DNA of 64,000 nucleotides from Rhodococcus sp. ARC_M5. GTDB lineage: Bacteria > Actinomycetota > Actinomycetes > Mycobacteriales > Mycobacteriaceae. This document shows positions 46,085 to 53,927 of the stretch, piece by piece; position 1 is the stretch's first letter, and every line of letters begins with the position of its first letter. The stretch is taken from positions 39,305-103,304 of the forward strand of contig NZ_JALGQE010000014.1 in assembly GCF_022810405.1 (NCBI RefSeq). The letters run 5' to 3'. Made by a program: the position numbers and the translations under genes. Under the pieces are notes generated by a model. That model was not told the origin of the DNA. It saw only the letters and a list, made by a program, of their open reading frames with translations, and made no database searches.

Positions 46085-46708
46085 CTACGGGAAGATCAGA
46101 CCCGGGGTCTTCGACGTCGCGGCCTCGAAACGAGCCTGGACGTCGGCCCAGTTGACGACGTTCCAGAACGCCTTCACGTACTCGGCCTTGACGTTCTTGT
46201 ACTGCAGGTAGAAGGCGTGCTCCCACATGTCGACCTGGAGCAGCGGGATGATGCCCAGCGGCACGTTGGCCTGCTGATCGTAGAGCTGGAAGGTGAGCAG
46301 CTTCTTGCCCAGCGAGTCGTAACCCAGAACGGCCCAGCCGGAGCCCTGCAGGCCGTTGGCGGCAGCGGTGAACTGTGCGCGGAACTTGTCGAACGAACCG
46401 AACTGGTCGTCGATCGCGGCACCGAGCTCACCCTCGGGCTTGTCGCCACCGTTGGGCGAGAGGTTCTTCCACCAGATGGAGTGGTTGACGTGGCCACCGA
46501 GGTGGAACGCGAGGTTCTTCTCGTGCAGGAAGATGGATGCATGGTCGTCGTTCTCGCGCGCCGCGGCGAGCTTTTCGAGGGCCGTGTTCGCGCCTGCGAC
46601 GTAGGTGGCGTGATGCTTGGAATGATGAAGCTCGTTGATCTCGCCCGAGATGTGCGGCTCGAGGGCGGAGTAATCGAAATCAAGGTCGGGCAAGGTGTAC
46701 TCGGACAC
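46085..46708 (-). CDS. sodA: Superoxide dismutase, Fe/Mn family
   Basis: The 207-residue enzyme starts at GTG 46708 ([20 protein letters not shown]) behind agaaggga. It dismutates superoxide. Metal ligands are H28 in [12 protein letters not shown], a His in [13 protein letters not shown], and the Asp and His of [14 protein letters not shown]. The [10 protein letters not shown] and [13 protein letters not shown] segments match mycobacterial SodA. Metal choice (Fe or Mn) is not decided from sequence. A Mn exporter with its own riboswitch is encoded 3 kb away. Confidence 0.96.
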   Translation of the reverse strand: MSEYTLPDLDFDYSALEPHISGEINELHHSKHHATYVAGANTALEKLAAARENDDHASIFLHEKNLAFHLGGHVNHSIWWKNLSPNGGDKPEGELGAAIDDQFGSFDKFRAQFTAAANGLQGSGWAVLGYDSLGKKLLTFQLYDQQANVPLGIIPLLQVDMWEHAFYLQYKNVKAEYVKAFWNVVNWADVQARFEAATSKTPGLIFP

Positions 46709-46938
46709 GTGGTTCCCTTCTCTAACGACGCCGTACCCATCATGTGATGCGGGCACGTTCGTCCTACTGCGGATCTTTCGTAGGGTTCAACCCAATCTCA
46801 TTCCTACCCCCAGTGCAACAGTTGTAACCGAGATGCTTTTCTCGGAATAAATTCGTGTGAACGAGACAGTCGAATCCTTGGCTGTGAATTCGCATCGAAT
46901 ATCACGAAACAGTTGCGGAGCGGCTGCGGATTGGTCCG

Positions 46939-46957
46939 AAAGGTGAACGGAACCTAA
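46939..46957. promoter_or_regulatory. Candidate IdeR/DtxR iron box
   Basis: The 19-mer has the AGGT-N7-ACCT core (aaaggtgaacggaacctaa) and matches about 13 of 19 positions of the consensus TTAGGTTAGGCTAACCTAA. It lies 11 bp upstream of the acyltransferase start, where binding would block expression. Confidence 0.45.
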
Positions 46958-46967
46958 ACTCGCGGGT

Positions 46968-48095
46968 GTGAGTGGGGACCGGCCGGGCCAGAATGCGGTC
47001 GACGAGTCCGTCGCCGCTCGGCCCTTCGCGGCACCCCGAGTGCAGATGGACGGTGCCGACCTCCTCCGCGCCATCGCAGCCCTCGCCGTCCTCTACTCCC
47101 ACATCTCGTTTTGGGTGATCGACGACCTGGGCGAATCCTGGTGGTTCCTCGACGCCTCCGCGGCCGTCCTGAATGGAATGCTGGGCCTGACCCTGCATCT
47201 GTCTCTCGTCGGAGTAGGCATCTTCATGCTTCTCACCGGCCTGTTGGTGACCAGATCCGCCATGAGGCAAACCCGTCGGGACTTCATGGTGGCCAGGCTC
47301 GCACGCCTTGTACCCGCCTTCTGGTTCACGCTCGTGCTCGTACTGCTGATAGGAGCCGCCGAAAACAACGGCGACATCGGTATCAGCATCGTCGACGCGG
47401 CGTTGAATTTCGTTCTGGGCGGATTCTTCCTGACCCCACAGGTGCTGGTGCTCGGCGTGACGTGGACCCTCGTCGTGCAAGCAGTCTTCTACCTCTACTG
47501 CACTGCGATGCGATCGGTGCTGCGCAGCGCCCCGTTCCTGGTACCCCTCGTCGGAGCGGTCCTGTGTGTGTCGATCCTGCTGTACAACCTCACCGTCCCC
47601 GAGGGCTGGGCCGTACCCTTCCTGACCCGGGTCGCGGCGATACTTCCCACCTTGTTCCTCGGCCAGATCATCTATCTGGCCTGGGCCCGGCTGGTGGCGT
47701 GGCGATGGGTGGCCCTCGCTGTGCTCGCACAGGTGGAAGTGGTCCGACTCGCCATCCACGCCGACGCATTCTGGATGGGCTACCGATACCTGTGGACGCT
47801 GTTCGTCATCACCGTGGCCGTCGTCCTGCTGGCCCGATACAGCGGGTCGATCACCCGCTGGCCCCTGGTCCACTGGCTCGGCACCCGTAGCTACGCCATC
47901 TACCTGCTGCACACGCTCGTGCTGTACCGCACCTACAACACGGTCCAGCCGAGCCTCGGAACCTCGGCGGCAGTCCTCGTGTTCCTCGCCATCACCGCCG
48001 TCCTGGCCGAGATCACCTACCGCTGGATCGAACTACCCGCGGCACGACACATCAGTGCGACATACGCACGCCTACGCGCCCGATCCACCGCCTGA
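46968..48095 (+). CDS. Acyltransferase 3 family membrane protein
   Basis: The 375-residue protein has about ten membrane helices and matches acyltransferase 3 (O-acyltransferase) proteins. MDGADLLRAIAALAVLYSHIS is the family opening, where the R and H (H at about 45) form the conserved catalytic face. FMLLTGLLVTRSAMRQTRRDFMVARLARLVPAFW follows. HWLGTRSYAIYLLHTLVL lies near the C terminus. They acylate cell-surface glycans, lipids or natural products. It starts at GTG 46968 and is divergent from sodA. Confidence 0.9.
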   Translation: MSGDRPGQNAVDESVAARPFAAPRVQMDGADLLRAIAALAVLYSHISFWVIDDLGESWWFLDASAAVLNGMLGLTLHLSLVGVGIFMLLTGLLVTRSAMRQTRRDFMVARLARLVPAFWFTLVLVLLIGAAENNGDIGISIVDAALNFVLGGFFLTPQVLVLGVTWTLVVQAVFYLYCTAMRSVLRSAPFLVPLVGAVLCVSILLYNLTVPEGWAVPFLTRVAAILPTLFLGQIIYLAWARLVAWRWVALAVLAQVEVVRLAIHADAFWMGYRYLWTLFVITVAVVLLARYSGSITRWPLVHWLGTRSYAIYLLHTLVLYRTYNTVQPSLGTSAAVLVFLAITAVLAEITYRWIELPAARHISATYARLRARSTA

Positions 48096-48113
48096 CCGAG
48101 GCCCCTTGGGTAC

Positions 48114-48163
48114 TCGATGTGACATCTGGTGGCCTTTTCGGGGGTCGATGTCACATTTGGTGG
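48114..48163. repeat. Short direct repeat pair
   Basis: Two 19-bp copies at 48114-48132 and 48145-48163 (tcgatgtgacatctggtgg and tcgatgtcacatttggtgg) agree at 17 of 19 positions, 31 bp apart. They lie between convergent gene ends. Function is unknown; they may be a dispersed intergenic element. Confidence 0.6.
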
Positions 48164-48204
48164 ACTTCGGTGGGTGGACTCGGGCGGGCGGGGTTCGGTG
48201 GGGG

Positions 48205-49140
48205 TCAGAGCTGCGGGAGAACCTCGGAGGCGACGAGTTCGAGGTGATCGAGATCGGTGAGGTCCATGGTCTGCAGGTACACGCGGGTGGCTCCGACCGC
48301 TCCGAAGCTGCCGATTTTGTCGACCAGTTCGGCGGGGCTACCGGCGGCACCGTTCTCGCGTAGCTCCGATACCTCGCGGCCGATGGCGGCGGCGCGTCGG
48401 GCAATTTCTTCTTCGGTGCGGCCGCAGCACAGGACGAGGGCGTTGGAGTAGACGAGGGAATCGGGGTCGCGGTCGGCCGCGGTGCAGGCAGCGCGGACGC
48501 GGCCGAACTGGGTCTCGGTGTCGGCCAGCGAGGCGAAGGGAATGTTGAACTCGTCGGCGTACTTCGCGGCGAGGGCGGGGGTGCGCTTCTTGCCGCCACC
48601 GCCGATGACGATGGGCGGGTGCGGGGTCTGCACCGGCTTGGGGAGCGCCGGGGAGTCCGTGACGGGGTAGTGCGTGCCGGCGTGCGAGAACGTGTCGCCC
48701 ATCGGGGTGTCCCAGAGTCCGGTGATGACCGCGAGTTGCTCCTCCAGCCGGTCGAAGCGCTCGCCGAGCGCCGGGAAGGGGATTCCGTAGGCCTTGTGCT
48801 CGTCCTCGAACCAGCCGGCACCGAGGCCGAGGTCGACGCGGCCACCGCTCATGGCGTCGACCTGCGCGACGCTGATGGCGAGTGGTCCCGGGTACCGGAA
48901 GGTGGCCGAGGTGACGAGGGTGCCGAGCCGAATGGTCGACGTCTCGCGGGCCAGGCCGGCGAGGGTGATCCACGCGTCGGTGGGGCCCGGGCCGCCGTCA
49001 CCGCTCATTGCGAGGTAGTGATCGGAGCGGAAGAACGCGCCGTAGCCGAATTCCTCGGCTGCCTTCGCGACGCGAAGGAGGTCGTCGTAGGTGGCACCTT
49101 GTTGCGGTTCGGTGAAGACGCGTAGCTCTGTCGAAGTCAT
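48205..49140 (-). CDS. LLM-class F420-dependent oxidoreductase
   Basis: The 311-residue TIM-barrel protein is a luciferase-like monooxygenase/F420-dependent dehydrogenase. It shows EFGYGAFFRSDHYLAM, the cofactor-binding start, IRLGTLVTSATFRYPGPLAI, SGGRVDLGLGAGWFEDEHKAYGI, and PPIVIGGGGKKRTPALAAKYADEFNI. These closely match the Rv-type mycobacterial F420 LLM group. It starts at ATG 49140, with the longer frame rejected. The substrate is unknown. The intergenic region upstream holds a DnaA-box cluster. Confidence 0.92.
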   Translation of the reverse strand: MTSTELRVFTEPQQGATYDDLLRVAKAAEEFGYGAFFRSDHYLAMSGDGGPGPTDAWITLAGLARETSTIRLGTLVTSATFRYPGPLAISVAQVDAMSGGRVDLGLGAGWFEDEHKAYGIPFPALGERFDRLEEQLAVITGLWDTPMGDTFSHAGTHYPVTDSPALPKPVQTPHPPIVIGGGGKKRTPALAAKYADEFNIPFASLADTETQFGRVRAACTAADRDPDSLVYSNALVLCCGRTEEEIARRAAAIGREVSELRENGAAGSPAELVDKIGSFGAVGATRVYLQTMDLTDLDHLELVASEVLPQL

Positions 49141-49161
49141 GTTCGCCAGCCTAAACAGCGA

Positions 49162-49318
49162 ATCCACAGGGCCGCAGACGGTCGCTGTGTCAAATCACCA
49201 TCGATCCACAGCCTGCGTTGGTACTCGGTACACCGAGGGACCGACTCGACGCTCTGACCTGTGGATAGAAACCGGCACAGCCCCCGATTCTGTGCATCAA
49301 CCTGTGGATACTGTGGAT
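49162..49318. promoter_or_regulatory. Cluster of five DnaA-box-like TGTGGAT motifs
   Basis: The 7-mer TGTGGAT, or its complement ATCCACA, occurs at 49162-49168 and 49204-49210 on the minus strand and at 49260-49266, 49303-49309 and 49312-49318 on the plus strand. The last extends to TGTGGATAA, a perfect TTATCCACA box; the two before it differ by one base. The region is the 277-bp gap between divergent genes for the LLM oxidoreductase and rhodanese protein. No other feature was recognised in it. Confidence 0.6.
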
Positions 49319-49417
49319 AACTTCTGTGACTCGAGTGACGTAGGTCATAGTGGGTGCGCGCTTCGGTCGGCGGGACACGGGTGGCAGCCCCGCGTGACGC
49401 CGTGACAAGATCGAGGT

Positions 49418-49768
49418 GTGTCTCACCCCGAGCAGTCGCCCGCCGTCACCGTCGACCGACTCCCGACGCCGTTCCCGGAAACGGCGCTGCTGCTCGACGT
49501 GCGCGAGGACGACGAGTGGCAGGCGGGACACGCACCCGACGCCGTCCACATCCCGATGGGCGACATTCCGTCCCGTGCCGGCGAGATCGACAACCAATCC
49601 GAGGTCTACGTCGTCTGCAAAGCCGGCGGACGGTCGGCTCGCGTCGTCGAGTACCTGAATCGGGTGGGATTCGATGCGATCAACGTCGACGGTGGGATGC
49701 TCGCCTGGCAGGCCGCAGGTCGACCGATCGAGCGCGACGACGACTCCCACGAACCGAGCATCATCTAG
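49418..49768 (+). CDS. Rhodanese-like sulfurtransferase domain protein
   Basis: The 116-residue single rhodanese domain starts at GTG 49418. LLLDVREDDEWQAGHAPDAVHIPMGDI (about 24-50) is the CH2A motif region and VYVVCKAGGRSARVVEYL (63-80) contains the catalytic C67 in the CKAGGRS loop. NVDGGMLAWQAAG closes the fold. It transfers sulfane sulfur or works as a phosphatase-like regulator. The stop at 49768 abuts the next gene's ATG, so it is in an operon with the DUF4328 and GDPD genes. Confidence 0.92.
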   Translation: MSHPEQSPAVTVDRLPTPFPETALLLDVREDDEWQAGHAPDAVHIPMGDIPSRAGEIDNQSEVYVVCKAGGRSARVVEYLNRVGFDAINVDGGMLAWQAAGRPIERDDDSHEPSII

Positions 49769-50839
49769 ATGACGGCTCCGCGGGGACGCGCGCAGGCGTT
49801 CCAGGTCTGTGCCCGCTGCAGCACTCGCTGGGCGGTCGGTGCACGGCCGGGCACGTGGTGCCCCCGCTGTCACGGCGTCCTGCTCTCTCCGGTGTCGAGC
49901 CAGGCACCTGCTCAGGGCCGACGAAACTTCCGCTGGGTAGCCCGCCCGGCACCCTCTCCGACGCGGGCCGCACGCCCGGCCGGATCCACGACCCCGACCC
50001 CGACGCCGCACTACGACTCGACGCCCACCTGGGGGTTGCGTGACATCCCGCGCGATCCCGAGGGGAATCGCTACGTCGGTCGCGTCGAGCGGTACGCCGC
50101 GAATGCGCAGAACCTGGTCATCGTCACCGCGATGTTGCTGGCGCTCGCCGCGTTCGCCGAGGCGTTCCGTTACGGCATCCTGCTGTACAACCGCGTGCGA
50201 CTGGTCTCACCGATCACGTTGGCCGTGTCCGACGCGTTGGTGTATTTCGCCCAGGTCGGTGCGCTCGTCATCGGGTTGGCGGCGCTGATTGCCTCGTCCT
50301 GCTGGTTGATTCAGCAACGCCGACTGGCCTTCGCTGCGGCCGGCTCCACGGAACCACGGTCGGTGCGGTGGATGCTGCTGCTGTCGATGCTTCCAGTGGT
50401 CCGCATCGTGATGCCAGGGGTCTACCTCACCGAGGTGGTCCGTCTACGGGCCGCTGCCGATGCCGATCTGCACCGTGAGCTGACGCTGGTTCGCATCTGG
50501 TGGGCCGTCTGGGCCGCGAGCAACGCGCTGGTGATCGTTCAACTGCTGTGGAATTTCCGCGATTCCCTCCAGGCCCGCGCCGACGGAGTTCTGCTGTCGG
50601 CATTCGTGGCAGTGGTGGCCGCCGTCTCGGCCGTACTGACCCTGGCGGTGATGCGCCGACTCGAAGGCCGCACGCTGCGCGGCTCCGCTGTGTCGCGTCC
50701 GACTCGCTGGGTGATCGCCACCGACACTGCGCCGAAGCCGAAGCAGCAGCCCGACACCGAAACAGCCGACACCGAGAAAGCCGACACCGAGGAAGCCGAC
50801 ACCGATCGGAAGGAACCCGAGGCGGTGACGGCGTCGTGA
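49769..50839 (+). CDS. Zinc-ribbon DUF4328 membrane protein
   Basis: The 356-residue protein begins with a zinc-ribbon-like segment CARCSTRWAVGARPGTWCPRC (about 12-32). Six membrane helices follow (about 110-310) with NLVIVTAMLLALAAFAEAF and the DUF4328 motif. A helix-breaking tail contains short tandem repeats of the type ADTE-K/E. The function is unknown. It begins directly after the rhodanese stop and overlaps the GDPD start (GTGA), so it is translationally coupled to both neighbours. Confidence 0.8.
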   Translation: MTAPRGRAQAFQVCARCSTRWAVGARPGTWCPRCHGVLLSPVSSQAPAQGRRNFRWVARPAPSPTRAARPAGSTTPTPTPHYDSTPTWGLRDIPRDPEGNRYVGRVERYAANAQNLVIVTAMLLALAAFAEAFRYGILLYNRVRLVSPITLAVSDALVYFAQVGALVIGLAALIASSCWLIQQRRLAFAAAGSTEPRSVRWMLLLSMLPVVRIVMPGVYLTEVVRLRAAADADLHRELTLVRIWWAVWAASNALVIVQLLWNFRDSLQARADGVLLSAFVAVVAAVSAVLTLAVMRRLEGRTLRGSAVSRPTRWVIATDTAPKPKQQPDTETADTEKADTEEADTDRKEPEAVTAS

Positions 50840-51609
50840 GTCCCGACCGGCGTGGGCCGTTGGTCGTCGCGCATCGAGGTGCGTCGTCGGCCAAGAAGGA
50901 ACACACCCTCGCGGCGTACGACCTCGCGCTGCGCGAGGGAGCGGACGGGGTCGAATGCGATGTGCGGCTCACCAAGGACGGCCACATCGTGTGCGTGCAC
51001 GATCGCCGCGTCGATCGGACCTCGAACGGCACCGGCATCGTCAGCGAGATGGACTTCGCCGATCTCGCCCGACTGAACTACGGCGACGCCGACGAACCCG
51101 CTGAACTCCTGACGCTGCACGACCTGATCTCGCTCGTCCTCGATTGGACCAGCAAGCCGGTCAAACTCTTCATCGAAACCAAGCATCCCGTGCGGTACGG
51201 CTCGCTGATCGAGAGCAGGGTGCTCGACGAGCTGCACACGTTCGGGATCGGCGCGCCCGCCTCGGCCGACCACTCGCGGGCCGTCATCATGTCGTTCGCG
51301 CCGTCGGCCGTCTGGCGCGTACGACGGTCGGCTCCGATGCTTCCGACGGTGCTCCTCGGCGACAGCTCGCACTACCTCGGTGGGGGAGCGGCGACGACCG
51401 TCGGTGCCACCGCCGTCGGGCCGTCCATACGGGCTCTGCGCGAGCACCCGGCCATCATCGACCGCGCAGCCGCGTCGGGCCGGGCCAGTTACGTGTGGAC
51501 CGTCGACGAAAAAGAGGACGTGGACCTGTGCCGCGAGCTCGGCGTCGGGTGGATCGCCACCAACCATCCCGGTCGAACGCGAGCCTGGCTCGAATCGAAG
51601 AACGTGTAG
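50836..51609 (+). CDS. Glycerophosphodiester phosphodiesterase
   Basis: The 257-residue TIM-barrel enzyme hydrolyses glycerophosphodiesters to glycerol-3-phosphate and an alcohol. It starts at GTG 50836 inside the previous stop. VVAHRGASSAKKEHTLAAYDLAL (with H and R of the HRG motif and the E/N-type cluster), ADGVECDVRLTKDGHIVCVHD (acidic metal ligands and H) and LFIETKHP are the family motifs. No signal peptide is visible, so it is cytoplasmic. It probably recycles phospholipid head groups. Confidence 0.93.
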   Translation: MSPDRRGPLVVAHRGASSAKKEHTLAAYDLALREGADGVECDVRLTKDGHIVCVHDRRVDRTSNGTGIVSEMDFADLARLNYGDADEPAELLTLHDLISLVLDWTSKPVKLFIETKHPVRYGSLIESRVLDELHTFGIGAPASADHSRAVIMSFAPSAVWRVRRSAPMLPTVLLGDSSHYLGGGAATTVGATAVGPSIRALREHPAIIDRAAASGRASYVWTVDEKEDVDLCRELGVGWIATNHPGRTRAWLESKNV

Positions 51610-51619
51610 GTTTTCTGGC

Positions 51620-52531
51620 GTGGGTAAGAGCAAAAGAAACAGTGGACCTAAGCAGGACAGCAATCGAGCAGCGAAGCTGGCGCAGCGCGAGGCCGAGCGC
51701 GCGAGCATCGAATCGTCGTCGACTCGCCCGTTCGAGGGTCTCGCCGCCGAATGCGACCTGGTAGCGCTGCGCGAGTTCGTCCCGTCGGCGACGGCAACCG
51801 CGCCGATCACAGTGGACGGTCGCACCATCACGCTGGCAACAGTGCTGCCCGGTGCCGTCGCGGCACTGGTGCGCGAAGAAGCGGATACCGTCGAGGGATT
51901 CGTCGGCCTTCAGGTACAGACGCAGTCGAAAGACGTTGCAGCAGATATCAGTAGCGCACTCGGCTGGGTGTCCACTGCCCCCGCGGGCGAGTCGCTCGAA
52001 GCCGCGAAGATCACCGACAGCACCCCCGCGCTGACCGAGGTGCTCGACGCCTCCGCGCTACTCGAGATCACCGTCCATCAGGACTTCAACTGGTGGATTC
52101 CCGAAAGTGCCACTCCCGCAGCCGATGTGACTGCCACCGTGGAGCGTGCGAACCAGGCGATCATGCCCTCGGCTCGGATCGAGGCCGACGGTGTCGTCGC
52201 GGCCTGGTGGGTGGATGCAGGCGACAAGGCGCACATCCGGTGGGTTCGTCCGGAGAGCGAGGACGACGTGATGCTTGCCCTCGCGCGTCTGCACGCTGCG
52301 GGTGATCTCAACTTGGGTGAGGGCTCGCGCTACGCCGGTTCGTTCCGGACGCACGGGGTGCTGGTGCCGGTGTTCGATCTCGATCCCGAGATGCACCCCA
52401 CCGAATGGGCAACGCCCACAAAGGAATTCGGAGACAAGCTGAACGAGGCGCTGGCCGTCGATGCACCGCTCACGGCGGCGCAGTTGCGCTCACGCGACGG
52501 CCTGCGTGGACGCCAGGTCACTCTGCGCTAG
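51620..52531 (+). CDS. DUF5926 family protein
   Basis: The 303-residue protein starts at GTG 51620 (GKSKRNSGPKQDSNRAAKLA). It has a basic N-terminal helix, then alternating strands such as AAECDLVALREFVPSATATA, and EITVHQDFNWWIPE. The C-terminal half ends GLRGRQVTLR. The pattern matches DUF5926, found across mycobacteria and rhodococci, with unknown function. It follows the GDPD gene by ten bases and ends at a strong hairpin. Confidence 0.8.
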   Translation: MGKSKRNSGPKQDSNRAAKLAQREAERASIESSSTRPFEGLAAECDLVALREFVPSATATAPITVDGRTITLATVLPGAVAALVREEADTVEGFVGLQVQTQSKDVAADISSALGWVSTAPAGESLEAAKITDSTPALTEVLDASALLEITVHQDFNWWIPESATPAADVTATVERANQAIMPSARIEADGVVAAWWVDAGDKAHIRWVRPESEDDVMLALARLHAAGDLNLGEGSRYAGSFRTHGVLVPVFDLDPEMHPTEWATPTKEFGDKLNEALAVDAPLTAAQLRSRDGLRGRQVTLR

Positions 52532-52540
52532 AACGAGAGC

Positions 52541-52585
52541 CGGGTGGCCGCCCGAACAAGAGTTGCTTGTTCGTTCGGCCACCCG
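52541..52585. terminator. Long hairpin terminator between convergent genes
   Basis: Twenty base positions pair, with a single 2x2 internal mismatch (cc opposite tt) and a loop agttg. It ends the DUF5926 gene (+) and faces the ferritin gene (-). Confidence 0.75.
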
Positions 52586-52636
52586 TATGAGCGCGAGGGT
52601 TCGCGCGTTACTCGTGTTGCGTTGCTGCGGTGCGGA

Positions 52637-53191
52637 TCAGAGCGATCCACCGGCAACCGTGGGGGCACCTGCGTCGGCGACCACGCTGGTGTTCATCTCA
52701 CGGGCGACGAACTGCTCGAGATCGAACAGGTTGTGGCCTGCGCGATCGGCGATGTTGAGCAGAGTCTTCATGCTGGCAACTTCCTCCACCTGCTCCTTGA
52801 GGAACCACTGCATGAACTGCTCGCCGAGGTAGTCGCCCTCCTCGCGTGCGGTGCTCGCCAGCGCGATGATCTGCTCGGTGACGGTCTCCTCCTGCGCCAG
52901 CGCCAGTGCGATGGCCTCACGGGGATCGGTGAAGACGGACTTCGACGCGTCGACGCCGGTCAGCTCGACCGTGATGTCGCGATCGAGGAAGTACTGCACG
53001 ATCATCATCGCGTGGTTGCGCTCTTCGACCGACTGCGCGTAGAAGTGCTGCGCCAGCTGCGGCAGGTCGACATTGGCGAAGTAGACCGCGGTGGCGATGT
53101 ACTGCTGCGAGGCGTTGAACTCGTTGCGAATCTGGTCGCGAAGAAGTGCGTGGAACTTGGTGTGGCTGGTTTCTTTGATATCTGCGCTCAT
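52637..53191 (-). CDS. Ferritin 1
   Basis: The 184-residue ferritin forms a four-helix bundle and stores iron in a 24-mer. Ferroxidase ligands are visible as E24 in RNEFNASQQY, E57-x2-H60 in VEERNHAM, E101-E102 in QEETVTEQ, and the late Q/E in GEQFMQWFLKEQVEE. The gene is 113 bases downstream of a second ferritin gene with a similar sequence, and an IdeR-like box is 54 bp upstream of its start. Iron-bound IdeR may activate it, as is known for mycobacterial bfrB. Confidence 0.94.
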   Translation of the reverse strand: MSADIKETSHTKFHALLRDQIRNEFNASQQYIATAVYFANVDLPQLAQHFYAQSVEERNHAMMIVQYFLDRDITVELTGVDASKSVFTDPREAIALALAQEETVTEQIIALASTAREEGDYLGEQFMQWFLKEQVEEVASMKTLLNIADRAGHNLFDLEQFVAREMNTSVVADAGAPTVAGGSL

Positions 53192-53244
53192 GCGAAGGAC
53201 AATATGCCTGGTCAGAGGGCATTGTCATCCAAGTCGAACCTTAT

Positions 53245-53263
53245 TGAGGCGAACGTGGCCTAA
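53245..53263. promoter_or_regulatory. Candidate IdeR iron box upstream of ferritin 1
   Basis: tgaggcgaacgtggcctaa has an AGGC-N7-GCCT core and agrees with about 12 of 19 positions of the IdeR consensus. It lies between the two ferritin genes, 54 bp upstream of ferritin 1. Placement some distance upstream fits activation rather than repression. Confidence 0.5.
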
Positions 53264-53303
53264 TACAGTCGATCCTAAATGTCCGCTCTGAGCAGGGCAC
53301 ACG

Positions 53304-53864
53304 CTACGCTCGCCCGGCCTCTTTCGGGGCGTTGGTGGCACGGATCACCGAAGCGCCGATCTCGCGAGCGACGTACTGCTCGATGTCGAACAAGTTCGAG
53401 TCGGCCCGGCGGACGATATTGAGCAGGCTCTGCATCGCCGCGACCTCCTCGACCTGCTCGGTGAGGAACCAGTGAGTGAACTGCTCGCCGATGTAGTCGC
53501 CCTCGGCCCGGGCAGCACCCGCCAGCGCAGTGATCTTCTCGGTCACCGCCGACTCCTGCGCCAGCGCCAGTTCCACCGGTTCGACGACCGACTGGAATGC
53601 CGTCACCACGTCGTCGATGCCCGACGCGTCGACTTCGAGTCGATTGTCGATGAGGAAGCGGATCATCATCATGGCGTGCCGGCGCTCCTCGGCGGACTGA
53701 GCGTAGAAGCGCGTGGCCAGCTGTGGCAGATCGTTGCGGTCGAACCACACCGCGATCGCGACGTACTGCTGCGATGCGGTGAACTCATGCCGTACCTGAG
53801 CGCGCAGCAGGTCGTGGAACGACATACCGGGTGTGGCGGTGGGCTGGGCGGACGGCGATGTCAT
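53304..53864 (-). CDS. Ferritin 2
   Basis: The 186-residue paralogue of the neighbouring ferritin keeps the ferroxidase ligands: E in RHEFTASQQY, E-x2-H in AEERRHAMMM, E in QESAVTEK and the GEQFTHWFLTEQVEE helix. The N terminus has a short disordered extension MTSPSAQPTATPG. Start ATG 53864 is chosen over 53873 because it fits the family. The two copies differ over most of the chain, so duplication is not recent. Roles may be split between storage and oxidative-stress response. Confidence 0.93.
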   Translation of the reverse strand: MTSPSAQPTATPGMSFHDLLRAQVRHEFTASQQYVAIAVWFDRNDLPQLATRFYAQSAEERRHAMMMIRFLIDNRLEVDASGIDDVVTAFQSVVEPVELALAQESAVTEKITALAGAARAEGDYIGEQFTHWFLTEQVEEVAAMQSLLNIVRRADSNLFDIEQYVAREIGASVIRATNAPKEAGRA

Positions 53865-53927
53865 GGTCCACAACCTACCGGGCTGGTGGGAGTGGAGCCT
53901 GCAGGAACGACCGGTACAGCGGGCCGC

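Noticed and set aside
49162..49318. Chromosomal replication origin
   Set aside because: DnaA-box-like motifs are present, but dnaA, dnaN, recF, gyrB and an AT-rich unwinding region are absent, so no origin call is made.
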